Below, piece by piece: positions 8,769 through 16,934 of a DNA stretch of 64,000 nucleotides. The DNA comes from Hyphomicrobiales bacterium (GTDB lineage Bacteria > Pseudomonadota > Alphaproteobacteria > Rhizobiales > Beijerinckiaceae): NCBI GenBank assembly GCA_027489955.1, contig JAIXYZ010000013.1, positions 1,240,001 to 1,304,000 of the forward strand. The letters run 5' to 3'. The position numbers and the translations under genes were made by a program. The notes beneath the pieces are model-generated. The model was not told where the DNA came from. It searched no databases and saw only the letters and a program-made list of their open reading frames with translations. How positions within the stretch are numbered: the stretch's first letter is position 1; each line of letters opens with the position of its first letter.

Positions 8769-9430
8769 CAGTGACGGCCGAACAGCCGCTGCACGACCCG
8801 GCCGATCGGACCCGTCAGGCGAAGCGGCGCGTCGGTCACCGCGAAGCAGATGCAGTCCTCGCCCTCTTCCGCAATCGGCCGGTGGTCCAGCTCGGGATCG
8901 CCGATGGCGATGTCACCGGGACCGTAGCGGCCGGTCTTGTCGCGGAACGCGCCTTTCAGCACGAGCGTGACCTCCGAGCCCTCATGCGTGTGGTGCGGCA
9001 TCCGCCGGCCGGCCTTGATCCACAGGAGGCTCGCCTCCTCGCCCGGCGTCGCCGGCACGTGGAATTCCTTCAGGCCGGGCAGAACGCCCTTCCACCGCAC
9101 GCGGTCGATGCCGTGGCCGATGAGCCGCCGCAGCGGCACCGGCAGCACGTCGCCATGCGGCGCCATGCCCGCAGGCGCCTGCGGCTGCGCCGCGTCCGCG
9201 GCCAGGATGCGGTCCAGCATCGCAGGCCCGGAGCCGAGGCCCACGGGTTCGGCGGCATCGAGCTCGCGCGCAGCGAGACCCTCCAGAGCCGCCACGTAGG
9301 ATGCGTTCCGGCCCGTCATCTCCAGGTGCGAGGCCACAAGCGCATGCAGGGCCGGGCTGAGCGTCCCGGCCGCATAGGCACCGAGCAGGGCGTCGATGGG
9401 CGCCGCCTCGCTGTTCACGTCCGTCGTCAC
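8768..9430 (-). CDS. ChrR-like cupin protein with degenerate anti-sigma zinc site
   Basis: Related to ChrR, the anti-sigma factor that holds the ECF11 sigma factor until singlet oxygen is sensed. The 220-residue form starts at the GTG at 9430, with GAAGGA upstream; a GTG at 9481 would add 17 residues but leave almost no leader. The N-terminal helix LLGAYAAGTLSPALHALVASH matches the ChrR anti-sigma domain. The HxxxCxxC zinc ligands that should follow read HLEMTGRN, so both cysteines are missing. The C-terminal cupin keeps metal ligands (HHTHEGSEVTLVLKG and a later DHRP). No sigma factor gene is adjacent. It could be a cupin that has lost sigma binding, or one acting with a distant sigma factor. 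Confidence 0.85.
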   Translation of the reverse strand: MTTDVNSEAAPIDALLGAYAAGTLSPALHALVASHLEMTGRNASYVAALEGLAARELDAAEPVGLGSGPAMLDRILAADAAQPQAPAGMAPHGDVLPVPLRRLIGHGIDRVRWKGVLPGLKEFHVPATPGEEASLLWIKAGRRMPHHTHEGSEVTLVLKGAFRDKTGRYGPGDIAIGDPELDHRPIAEEGEDCICFAVTDAPLRLTGPIGRVVQRLFGRH

Positions 9431-9496
9431 GTCGTCGAAATCCTTCGTTTCTCGCCCCAACGGAGTGCCAAAGACCGACACGGCCCGTCAATGTGG

Positions 9497-9526
9497 ATGA
9501 TACGCGCGCCTGCGCGAGCCGGATCA
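9497..9526 (-). promoter_or_regulatory. Candidate ECF11-type (RpoE/ChrR) promoter for the ChrR-like/SDR operon
   Basis: On the minus strand TGATCC (9526-9521) is followed after 18 bp by TATCAT (9502-9497). TGATCC as the -35 element with a TA-rich -10 element about 18 bp away is the pattern I recall for promoters of the singlet-oxygen sigma factor RpoE (ECF11) in alphaproteobacteria. It points toward the ChrR-like gene, whose preferred start would leave a leader of about 60 nt. Confidence 0.5.
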
Positions 9527-9627
9527 CACCGCCCGTGCGCGGCACGCGCCCCGGTTGGGCGGAGCTGGCGCTTGAGCGACCCGGCGCTCCGCACCTATCG
9601 TCGCGCGATGTACCGGGAGACCATGCC

Positions 9628-10335
9628 TTGACCGAGCCCCTGTTCCGCGAAGACGCCTACCTGCGGGCCTGCGATGCCCTCGTGACCGCCATCGAGGGGG
9701 ACGGCGTCGTCCTCGACCGCACCGTCTTCTACGCCCAGGGCGGCGGACAGCCGGGCGATCGCGGCACCATGACGCTGGCCGACGGCACGGCGGTCCCCGT
9801 CGTCGACACGGTCTACGCGCCGGACCGCACCGGGATCGTTCACCGGCTCGCGCCCGGAGCGCCGCTTCCCGCGCCCGGCGAGCGCGTGGCGCTCGCCCTC
9901 GACTGGCCGGTGCGGGAGGCGCGCATGAAGGTCCACACGGCGCTGCACCTGCTCAGCGTCGTCCTGCCCTACCCGGTCACGGGCGGCTCCATCGGCGAGG
10001 GCGAGGGCCGGCTGGACTTCGACATCCCGGAAGCGGGGCTGGACAGGGCCGCCATCGAGGCCGCGCTCAACGAGCTCGCGGCGCGGGACGCCGCCGTCTC
10101 GTTCCGCTGGATCACCGACGCCGAGCTCGACGCCAATCCGGGCCTGGTCAAGACGATGTCGGTCAAGCCGCCGCGAGGCTCGGGCCGCGTCCGCCTGGTG
10201 GAGATCGCGGGGATCGACCTTCAGCCGTGCGGTGGCACCCATGTGCGGCGCACCGGCGAGACCGGCCGGCTTTCAGTCACCGCCATCGAGAAGAAGGGCA
10301 AGCAGAACCGCCGGGTCCGCATCGCGCTCGCCTGA
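9628..10335 (+). CDS. alaX: Alanyl-tRNA editing protein AlaX
   Basis: Stand-alone editing domain that hydrolyses Ser- or Gly-tRNA-Ala, protecting translation from AlaRS errors. The 235-residue form starts at a TTG (9628) with GGGAGA about 10 bp upstream, which reads LTEPLFRED as expected; the open frame extends upstream without homology. The four zinc ligands are present: HTALH (HxxxH, about residue 108) and CGGTH (CxxxH, about residue 206). The opening AQGGGQPGDRGTM is the AlaX barrel signature, which with the length suggests the AlaX-M type. The gene is monocistronic and faces away from the ChrR-like operon. Confidence 0.9.
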   Translation: MTEPLFREDAYLRACDALVTAIEGDGVVLDRTVFYAQGGGQPGDRGTMTLADGTAVPVVDTVYAPDRTGIVHRLAPGAPLPAPGERVALALDWPVREARMKVHTALHLLSVVLPYPVTGGSIGEGEGRLDFDIPEAGLDRAAIEAALNELAARDAAVSFRWITDAELDANPGLVKTMSVKPPRGSGRVRLVEIAGIDLQPCGGTHVRRTGETGRLSVTAIEKKGKQNRRVRIALA

Positions 10336-10378
10336 GCGAGCCCCGCGCCGGCGCGGCCGGTCGGCTATCGCGCCGCCC

Positions 10379-11518
10379 CTAGCCGGCCTGCTTGGGCGGC
10401 ATGTCCCCCCGCTCCCAGCCCGCCTTCACCTGGGCGATCGTGTCGTCCAGCGTGCCGGCGGCGATGGCGGCGCGGAGCCTGGCCATCAGGTCCTGGTAAT
10501 AGGCCAGGTTCACCCAGGTCAGCAGCATCATGCCGAGGATCTCGTTCGCCTTGGTCAGGTGATGCAGATAGGCGCGGCTGTAGCCGTTGGCCGCCGGGCA
10601 GGTCGATTCGGGGTCGAGCGGGCGCGGATCGTCCGCATGGCGGGCATTGCGCAGGTTGATCTGGCCGAAGCGCGTGAAGGCCTGGCCGTGGCGGCCGGCG
10701 CGGGTCGGCATCACGCAGTCGAACATGTCGATGCCGCGGCGGACCGCCTCCACGATGTCGTCCGGCGTGCCGACGCCCATGAGGTAGCGCGGCTTCTCCC
10801 GCGGCAGCTCGGGCTCGACCACCTCGATCATGCGCAGCATCACCTCCTGCGGCTCGCCCACCGCCAGCCCGCCGATGGCATAGCCCTTGAGGTCCATGGC
10901 TTTCAGCGCCCGGGCGCTCTCCACGCGCAGCCGCCCCACGGCCCCGCCCTGCACGATCCCGAACAGGGCCCGCCCCGGCTGGTCGCCGAAGGCCGTCTTG
11001 CACCGCTCCGCCCAGCGCAGCGAAAGCTGCATGGCCCGCTCGGCCTCGTCGTCGCTGCAGGGCAGGCTCACGCACTCGTCGAGCTGCATCTGGATGTCCG
11101 AGCCGAGGAGCGCCTGGATCTCCATAGAGCGCTCGGGCGTCAGTTCGTGGCTCGACCCGTCGATATGCGACTGGAAGGTGACGCCGCTCTCCTTCACCTT
11201 CCTGAGCTGCGCCAGCGACATCACCTGGAAGCCGCCGGAATCGGTCAGGATCGGATAGGGCCAGTTCATGAACGTGTGCAGGCCGCCCAGGCTCGCCACC
11301 CGCTCCGCCCCGGGCCGCAGCATCAGGTGGTAGACGTTGCCGAGCACGACATCCGCCCCCAGCGCCTTCACCTGGTCCGCATACATCGCCTTGACCGTCG
11401 CGGCCGTCCCGACCGGCATGAAGGCGGGGGTGCGGATGACGCCGCGCGGCATGCGGATCTCGCCGGTGCGCGCGGTGCCGTCGGTCGCCTTGACCTCGAA
11501 GGTGAACGTTCCGGTCAT
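10379..11518 (-). CDS. tgt: tRNA-guanine transglycosylase
   Basis: Exchanges guanine-34 for preQ1 in tRNAs with GUN anticodons, the step before QueA in queuosine synthesis. The product is 379 residues, a TIM barrel with the substrate loop [12 protein letters not shown] (first catalytic Asp), FGIVQGG, GGLAVGE and [13 protein letters not shown]. The zinc site is unusual: where E. coli-type enzymes have CxCxxC before YSRAYLHHL, this protein has STCPAANG, so only one of the three cysteines remains, with the histidine kept downstream. The start overlaps the queA stop (ATGA), so the two enzymes are translationally coupled. The C-terminus is slightly extended. Confidence 0.96.
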   Translation of the reverse strand: MTGTFTFEVKATDGTARTGEIRMPRGVIRTPAFMPVGTAATVKAMYADQVKALGADVVLGNVYHLMLRPGAERVASLGGLHTFMNWPYPILTDSGGFQVMSLAQLRKVKESGVTFQSHIDGSSHELTPERSMEIQALLGSDIQMQLDECVSLPCSDDEAERAMQLSLRWAERCKTAFGDQPGRALFGIVQGGAVGRLRVESARALKAMDLKGYAIGGLAVGEPQEVMLRMIEVVEPELPREKPRYLMGVGTPDDIVEAVRRGIDMFDCVMPTRAGRHGQAFTRFGQINLRNARHADDPRPLDPESTCPAANGYSRAYLHHLTKANEILGMMLLTWVNLAYYQDLMARLRAAIAAGTLDDTIAQVKAGWERGDMPPKQAG

Positions 11519-12612
11519 GGCGTGGTCCCGTCGTTGCGGAAGAGAAGGCTCGAATCCCCGTAGGAGTAGAAGCGGTAGCCCGAGGCGACGGCATGCGCAT
11601 AGGCGCCGCGCATCGCATCCAGGCCCGCAAAGGCGCTTACCAGCATGAAGAGCGTGGAGCGCGGCAGGTGGAAATTGGTCATCAGCACGTCCACGGCGCG
11701 GAAGCGGTAGCCGGGCGTGATGAAGATGTCGGTCTCGGCCGAGAACGGCGCGATGGTGCCGTCGGGCCGCGCCGCGCTCTCCAGCAGCCGCAGGGAGGTC
11801 GTCCCCACGCTGACGATCCGCCCGCCGGCCGCCCGCACCCGGTTGAGCGCCTCGGCGGTGTCGGCCGACACCGTGCCCCATTCGGCGTGCATGCGGTGGT
11901 CCCCGGTGTCGTCGGCCTTCACCGGCAGGAATGTCCCCGCCCCCACATGCAGCGTGACGAAATGCCGGCTGACGCCCATCGCGTCGAGCCTGGCGAACAG
12001 CTCCGGCGTGAAATGCAGGCCGGCGGTCGGCGCGGCCACCGCGCCTTCCTCGCGCGCATAGGTCGTCTGGTAATCCGCGAGATCGGCATCGTCCGCCGCG
12101 CGCCGCCCAGCGATGTAGGGCGGCAGCGGGATTTCCCCGAGCCGCGCGATGGCCTCGTCGAGCGCCGGACCGGTCAGGTGGAAGCGCAGGCGCACGTCGC
12201 CGCCCTCCCCCTTCTCCTCCACCTCGGCGTCGAGCGCCGCCAGCAGGCACGCCATGCTCTCGCCGTCCTCGCCGAAGCGGACCCGCTCGCCCACGGCCAG
12301 CTTCTTGGCCGGCCGGACGAAGGCCTGCCACGTGTCGGGTCCGATGCGCCGATGCAGCATGACCTCGACCCGGGCCACCGCATCGCCCCGCACCCGGATG
12401 CCGTGGAGGCGGGCGGGAATCACCCGCGTGTCGTTGAGGACGAGGGCGTCCCCCTCGCGCAGGAAATCGGGGAGATCGCGCACGATCCGGTCCTGCGGGC
12501 ACCCGCCGGGCGGCAGAACCATCATCCGCGCCGCGTCGCGCGGCCTGGCCGGCCGCAGCGCGATGAGGTTTTCCGGCAGGTCGAAGTCGAAAAGATCGAC
12601 GCGCATTCCCAT
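11515..12612 (-). CDS. queA: S-adenosylmethionine:tRNA ribosyltransferase-isomerase
   Basis: Transfers the ribosyl group of SAM to preQ1-modified tRNA to give epoxyqueuosine. The product is 365 residues starting [18 protein letters not shown]; an ATG two codons later at 12606 (MRVDLF) is equally possible. Family blocks include [13 protein letters not shown], the long ACL insertion region, [33 protein letters not shown]-like [15 protein letters not shown], and [15 protein letters not shown]. Length is close to the E. coli enzyme. It is the first gene of queA-tgt, its stop overlaps the tgt start, and the divergent gene is rnr. Confidence 0.96.
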   Translation of the reverse strand: MGMRVDLFDFDLPENLIALRPARPRDAARMMVLPPGGCPQDRIVRDLPDFLREGDALVLNDTRVIPARLHGIRVRGDAVARVEVMLHRRIGPDTWQAFVRPAKKLAVGERVRFGEDGESMACLLAALDAEVEEKGEGGDVRLRFHLTGPALDEAIARLGEIPLPPYIAGRRAADDADLADYQTTYAREEGAVAAPTAGLHFTPELFARLDAMGVSRHFVTLHVGAGTFLPVKADDTGDHRMHAEWGTVSADTAEALNRVRAAGGRIVSVGTTSLRLLESAARPDGTIAPFSAETDIFITPGYRFRAVDVLMTNFHLPRSTLFMLVSAFAGLDAMRGAYAHAVASGYRFYSYGDSSLLFRNDGTTP

Positions 12613-12732
12613 ATCCCGTGACAGCGGCCTTGTGGGGCGAAGGCGCGGGCCGGTCAATCCGGTCCCCGCGCGGTGGCCCACAGGCCCGAACCGATATGGC
12701 GCGGGGACGGCACCCGTGCGAGAAGTCACGAC

Positions 12733-15039
12733 GTGAGCAAGCCCAAGACACCCCGCGGCCAGGCCAGGACCACCACCCTTCCCACGCGCGAGCAGATCGC
12801 CGAGTTCGTCGCGGGCGCACCCGGCAAGGTCGGCAAGCGCGAGATCGCGCGCGCCTTCGACGTGTCCGGCGACGACCGCATCGCCCTGAAGCGCCTGATC
12901 CGCGACATGGAGGCCGACGGCCTCCTGGACCGCAAGCGCAAGGGTCTGTCCAAGGCGGGCGAACTGCCTCCCATGCTCGCGGCCGACATCGTCGCCGCGG
13001 ACAAGGACGGCGAACTGATCGCGGAGCCCGCCGACTGGGACACCAGCCGCGGCCCCGTGCCCAGGATCCTGATCCTGCCGCAGGGCAAGGGCGGCCGGCG
13101 GCGCGAGCCGCAGCCTGCCCGCCCCGCCGGGATCGGTGACCGCGTCCTCCTGCGCACCGCGCGCAACCGCGAGGAAGGCCCGGCCCATGTCGGCCGGGTC
13201 ATCAAGGTGCTGCCGAAGGCGAGGAACCAGGCGATCGGCATCTTCCGCGCCCTGCCCGATGGCGGCGGACGGCTCGTGCCCATCGACAAGAAGGCGCAGG
13301 GGCGCGAGATGTCCATTGCCGCGGCCGATGCCGGCGGCGCTCAGGACGGCGACCTCGTCTCGGTGAGCCTCACCCGCGCCGACCGGTTCGGCCTGCCTGC
13401 CGCCAAGGTCCGCGAGCGGCTGGGCTCGATCAAGTCCGAGAAGGCCGTCAGCCTGATCGCGATCCATGTCCACGGCATCCCCAACGTCTTCCCCGACGCC
13501 GCCATGAAGGAGGCCGAAGCCGCAGCGCCGGCGAAGCTGGGAACCCGGGAGGACTGGCGGGACCTCGCCCTCGTCACGATCGACCCGGTGGACGCCAAGG
13601 ATCACGACGACGCCGTCCACGCCGTAGCCGACGACGATCCCGCCAACGAGGGCGGCCACGTGCTGACCGTCGCCATCGCCGACGTCGCCGCCTACGTGAC
13701 GCCGGGCTCGGCCCTGGACCGCGAGGCGCTCCACCGCGGCAACTCGGTCTATTTCCCCGACCGCGTCGTGCCGATGCTGCCCGAGCGCATCTCCAACGAC
13801 CTGTGCTCGCTCAAGCCCGCCGTCGACCGCCCCGCGCTCGCCGTGCGCATCGTCATCGGCGCGGACGGGCGCAAGCTCCGGCACTCCTTCCACCGCATCC
13901 TCATGCGCTCGGCGGCCAAGCTGGCCTACGAGCAGGCGCAGGCGGCGATCCTAGGCGCTCCGGACGACGTGACGGGGCCGCTGCTGGAGCCCGTGCTGCG
14001 GCCGCTCTGGGCGGCCTACGACGCGCTGCGCCGGGCCCGCGACCAGCGCGAGCCGCTCTTCCTCGATCTGCCGGAGCGCAAGATCATCCTGAAGCCCGAC
14101 GGCACGGTGGACCGGGTCGTGGTCCCCGAGCGGCTCGACGCCCACAGGCTGATCGAGGAGTTCATGATCCTCGCCAATGTCTGCGCGGCGGAATCGCTGG
14201 AGAAGGCGGGCAGCCCGCTTCTCTACCGCGTCCACGACGAGCCCTCGCTGGAGAAGATGCGGGCGCTCGGCGAGGTGCTGGCCTCCATCGGGATCAAGCT
14301 GCCCAAGCAGGCATCGGTCCGGCCGTCCCTGTTCAACCGCATCCTCAAGGCGGTGGAGGGCGGCGAGCACCAGTTCTTCATCAACGAGGTCGTGCTGCGC
14401 AGCCAGGCCCAGGCCATCTACGATGCGGAGAATCTCGGCCATTTCGGGCTGAACCTGCGCCGCTATGCCCATTTCACCTCGCCGATCCGGCGCTATGCCG
14501 ACCTCGTCGTCCATCGCGCCCTCATCCGGGCGCTGAAGCTCGGCAAGGACGGGCTGCCGGGCGATATCACGGTCGCCCATCTGAAGGAGGTGGGAGAAGC
14601 GATTTCCGCCGCCGAGCGCCGGGCCATGGCCGCCGAGCGCGAGACCGTGGACAGGCTCATCGCCCATCACCTCGCCGACCGCATCGGCGCGACCTTCTCC
14701 GGCCAGGTGGCCGGCGTCACGCGCTCGGGGCTGTTCGTGAAGCTCGACGACACCGGCGCCGACGGGTTCATCCCGGCCTCGACCCTCGGCCTGGATTATT
14801 TCGGCTTCGACGAGGCGACACATTCGCTCATTGGCCAGTCGACCGGCGAGACCTATCGTCTGGGCGACCGCGTCGAGGTGAAGCTGGTCGAGGCGGCGCC
14901 CGTCGCCGGCGCGCTTCGCTTCGAGATGCTGTCCGACGGTCGGCGCGGCAAGGCGCCGAGATCGGGGACGCGGCGGCGCGGGGCGCGCACGACCCCGGCC
15001 GGTGCCCGCCAGAGGAGCCGCCCCACCGGGCGGAGATAG
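12733..15039 (+). CDS. rnr: Ribonuclease R
   Basis: Processive 3'-5' exoribonuclease that degrades structured RNA and takes part in RNA quality control. The product is 768 residues from a GTG at 12733 reading VSKPKTPRG. Order: helix-turn-helix-like region (about 20-75), cold-shock domains, and the RNB catalytic domain. The RNB domain begins at [19 protein letters not shown], whose aspartates bind Mg2+, and contains [18 protein letters not shown] and [12 protein letters not shown]. An S1 domain follows ([17 protein letters not shown], about 655-740) and the tail is short, basic and disordered. It leads a run with DUF983 (1 bp gap), the Nudix gene and perhaps rpmG. Confidence 0.96.
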   Translation: MSKPKTPRGQARTTTLPTREQIAEFVAGAPGKVGKREIARAFDVSGDDRIALKRLIRDMEADGLLDRKRKGLSKAGELPPMLAADIVAADKDGELIAEPADWDTSRGPVPRILILPQGKGGRRREPQPARPAGIGDRVLLRTARNREEGPAHVGRVIKVLPKARNQAIGIFRALPDGGGRLVPIDKKAQGREMSIAAADAGGAQDGDLVSVSLTRADRFGLPAAKVRERLGSIKSEKAVSLIAIHVHGIPNVFPDAAMKEAEAAAPAKLGTREDWRDLALVTIDPVDAKDHDDAVHAVADDDPANEGGHVLTVAIADVAAYVTPGSALDREALHRGNSVYFPDRVVPMLPERISNDLCSLKPAVDRPALAVRIVIGADGRKLRHSFHRILMRSAAKLAYEQAQAAILGAPDDVTGPLLEPVLRPLWAAYDALRRARDQREPLFLDLPERKIILKPDGTVDRVVVPERLDAHRLIEEFMILANVCAAESLEKAGSPLLYRVHDEPSLEKMRALGEVLASIGIKLPKQASVRPSLFNRILKAVEGGEHQFFINEVVLRSQAQAIYDAENLGHFGLNLRRYAHFTSPIRRYADLVVHRALIRALKLGKDGLPGDITVAHLKEVGEAISAAERRAMAAERETVDRLIAHHLADRIGATFSGQVAGVTRSGLFVKLDDTGADGFIPASTLGLDYFGFDEATHSLIGQSTGETYRLGDRVEVKLVEAAPVAGALRFEMLSDGRRGKAPRSGTRRRGARTTPAGARQRSRPTGRR

Positions 15040-15040
15040 A

Positions 15041-15487
15041 ATGCTGACGATCCATCGTGCCGACGGGGCCGAGGCCCCGCGCCATGTCGGGCGCGCCCTT
15101 GGGCGCGGCGCCCGCTGCCGGTGTCCGGCCTGCGGCGAGGGCCGCCTGTTCTCCCGCTTCCTGAAGGTCGCGCCGGCCTGCGAGGTCTGCGGCACGGAGT
15201 TCCATCACCACCGGGCGGACGATCTTCCGCCCTATCTCACGATGGCGGTCGTGGGACATATCGTCGTCTGGTTCATCCTGATCGCGGTCATCGATTTCGA
15301 GCTTCCGCTCTGGGTCCACGTCGTCGTCTGGCCGGCCCTGACGCTGGCTCTCTCCCTGGCGCTGCTCCAGCCGATCAAGGGCGCGGTCATCGCCCTGCAA
15401 TGGGCGCTGCGCATGCACGGCTTCGGCGGCATGGCGGACGAGGAGGCGATCCTGCGTCCCGCGGCCGAGCGGGAGACGGCGCGATGA
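15041..15487 (+). CDS. DUF983 membrane protein with zinc-ribbon motif
   Basis: A 148-residue protein of the DUF983 family, common in alphaproteobacteria. Two CxxC pairs near the N-terminus (CRCPACGEG at about residue 25 and CEVCGTE at about 46) suggest a zinc ribbon. Two transmembrane helices follow, LTMAVVGHIVVWFILIAV and VVWPALTLALSLALLQP. The function is unknown. It begins one base after the rnr stop and overlaps the Nudix gene in an ATGA junction, so it is part of the rnr operon. Confidence 0.92.
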   Translation: MLTIHRADGAEAPRHVGRALGRGARCRCPACGEGRLFSRFLKVAPACEVCGTEFHHHRADDLPPYLTMAVVGHIVVWFILIAVIDFELPLWVHVVVWPALTLALSLALLQPIKGAVIALQWALRMHGFGGMADEEAILRPAAERETAR

Positions 15488-16233
15488 GCGACGCTCCCGC
15501 CCAGGACTTCGCCCGCCGGCTCTCGGAGGCCGCGCGCGAGCGGCGCTGGCCCAACGTGCGTCCGGCCGACGCGGCGACGCTCATCGTGATCGACCGTACC
15601 TCGCCCGTGCCGAAGGTCCTCATGGGCAAGCGCCATCCCGGCCTCAAGTTCATGCCCGGGCTCTATGTGTTCCCCGGCGGACGGATCGAGCCCGGCGACC
15701 GGGCCATGGTCGCGGCCGGCACCCTGCCCTCCGCCTGCGAGGCCCGCCTCATGGCGAGGGTGCAGCGGCCCAGCATGGGCCGCGCCCGGGCGCTGGCGCT
15801 CGCCGCCATCCGCGAGACCTTCGAGGAAACCGGCCTCCTGATCGGGTCTCGGGATTATGGCCCGCCCGAGAGCTGCCCGCCCGGCCCCTGGTCCGAGTTC
15901 GCGCGAGAGGGCGTCTTCCCGGAGCTGGAACGGCTGAATTTCGTGGCGCGCGCGATCACGCCGCCCCGCCGGCCCAAGCGTTTCGACACCCGCTTCTTCG
16001 CCGTCGACCGGGAGGCCGTGTGCGGCCAGGTCGAAGGCGTCGTCGGACCCGATTCCGAGCTGACGGAATTGCGCTGGGTCACGTTCGAGGAGGCCCGGGC
16101 GCTGGGCCTGCACGGCATCACGCAGGTCGTGCTGGAGGAGCTGGAAGCGCGGATCGCCGCCGGCTTCGGCGAGCATCTGCCGGTCCCATTCTACTACGAG
16201 GTGCGCCGCGAGTTCCGGCGCGAGGAGCTTTAA
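15484..16233 (+). CDS. Nudix hydrolase, NUDT19/CoA-diphosphatase-like with split Nudix box
   Basis: Hydrolyses a nucleoside diphosphate linked to another group, possibly CoA or acyl-CoA. The product is 249 residues. The start of the Nudix motif is seen in FPGGRIEPGDRAM, but the REUXEEXGU half, AIRETFEETGLL, comes about 30 residues later than in a standard 23-residue box. A long insertion inside the box is a known trait of NUDT19-type enzymes. Catalytic glutamates in RETFEETG are intact. It is coupled to the DUF983 gene through an ATGA overlap. Confidence 0.9.
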   Translation: MSDAPAQDFARRLSEAARERRWPNVRPADAATLIVIDRTSPVPKVLMGKRHPGLKFMPGLYVFPGGRIEPGDRAMVAAGTLPSACEARLMARVQRPSMGRARALALAAIRETFEETGLLIGSRDYGPPESCPPGPWSEFAREGVFPELERLNFVARAITPPRRPKRFDTRFFAVDREAVCGQVEGVVGPDSELTELRWVTFEEARALGLHGITQVVLEELEARIAAGFGEHLPVPFYYEVRREFRREEL

Positions 16234-16374
16234 CCGCCAAGGCGCCGTCCTTGACTTCGGCGGCCCGATGCGGCATTGCCGTCCGCGAAATGGGCCGGGC
16301 TTTCCGGCCCTCACCTTTTGACCGACCGGCGGCATCGCTTCCTGCTCCCGCCGCCCAACGGACGAGACCAAGCC

Positions 16375-16542
16375 ATGGCCAAGGCCGCCACCATCAAGAT
16401 CAAGCTCGTGTCCACCGCCGACACCGGCTATTTCTACGTGACCAAGAAGAACTCGCGCACGATGACCGACAAGCTGTCGCTCAAGAAGTACGACCCGGTC
16501 GCGCGCAAGCACGTCGAGTTCAAGGAATCCAAGATCAAGTGA
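16375..16542 (+). CDS. rpmG: 50S ribosomal protein L33
   Basis: Small ribosomal protein of the large subunit, 55 residues, starting [20 protein letters not shown]. It is the cysteine-free (zinc-independent) form, with [20 protein letters not shown] replacing the CxxC-bearing type. It lies 141 bp after the Nudix gene and is followed 41 bp later by a strong intrinsic terminator, so it probably has its own promoter in that gap. Confidence 0.98.
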   Translation: MAKAATIKIKLVSTADTGYFYVTKKNSRTMTDKLSLKKYDPVARKHVEFKESKIK

Positions 16543-16583
16543 TCGCTTCGGGCCCGGCTCGGGCCTTGTGCAGCGGATACGAG

Positions 16584-16610
16584 AAGGGCGCCCATCGGGC
16601 GCCCTTTTTT
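16584..16610 (+). terminator. Rho-independent terminator after rpmG
   Basis: AAGGGCGCCC (16584-16593), a 3-nt loop ATC, then GGGCGCCCTT (16597-16606) running into T6 (16605-16610). The perfect GC-rich 10-bp stem plus U-tract is the best intrinsic terminator in the window. Confidence 0.92.
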
Positions 16611-16775
16611 CGTTGCTTGCGTTTGTCGGCGAGAGTGACCGGCCGGGAGCCCGATGGATGCGGCGGTGATCGGGCTCCCCGCCGGCCGGTCCGGCGACGA
16701 GGAGATCGCCTCCGGACGCCCTGACGATGCGCACGGACCCGCCGTCCCGCAACGGGAATCGCTCCGCTCGCGCCG

Positions 16776-16791
16776 TTAAAGTCCTGTTAAC
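16776..16791. promoter_or_regulatory. Full CtrA-type binding site in a gene-free interval
   Basis: TTAA-AGTCCTG-TTAAC matches TTAA-N7-TTAA(C), the consensus of the alphaproteobacterial cell-cycle regulator CtrA, exactly. It lies next to pleD/divK, which act upstream of CtrA, but downstream of pleD and beyond the rpmG terminator, so no coding gene is an obvious target. Confidence 0.5.
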
Positions 16792-16847
16792 GCTAAGGGT
16801 TAGGGTGAAGCGGCAAGGTTAGCGCCGAGGCCGACCGCACGCGCCGT

Positions 16848-16896
16848 CGTCATTCCCGGCCGGAGCGCCGGAGGCGCGGAGGGGAAGGGAATCCAG
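16848..16896. repeat. Intergenic palindromic repeat, GTCATTCCC/GGGAATCCA type
   Basis: Begins CGTCATTCCCGGCCGGAGCG and ends AAGGGAATCCAG, with CGCCGGAGGCG hairpins inside. This is the look of small dispersed intergenic palindromes found in many proteobacterial genomes. A different but related-looking element is at 20359-20441. Confidence 0.55.
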
Positions 16897-16934
16897 CGTT
16901 GCCAGTCAGGGCCGGCAGAGGCCCTTTTGGCCAC

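Larger units (their letters stand above)
16611..16934. other. Non-coding stretch between rpmG and pleD
   Basis: About 320 bp between two convergent genes with no credible coding sequence. It holds a CtrA-consensus site (16776-16790), TTA-rich words such as GGGTTAGGG just after it, and a GTCATTCCC-type palindromic repeat (16848-16896). A small RNA or an unannotated short transcript cannot be excluded. Confidence 0.6.

Noticed and set aside
10379-12820. One 813-residue minus-strand open frame over tgt and the queA region
   Set aside because: Only the part from 11518 matches Tgt; the upstream part is an antisense-frame artefact of high GC, over the real queA frame.
16020-16724. A 234-residue plus-strand frame running through the Nudix end and rpmG
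   Set aside because: It is out of frame with both real genes, crosses the rpmG terminator and is Arg/Pro-rich as GC shadows are.
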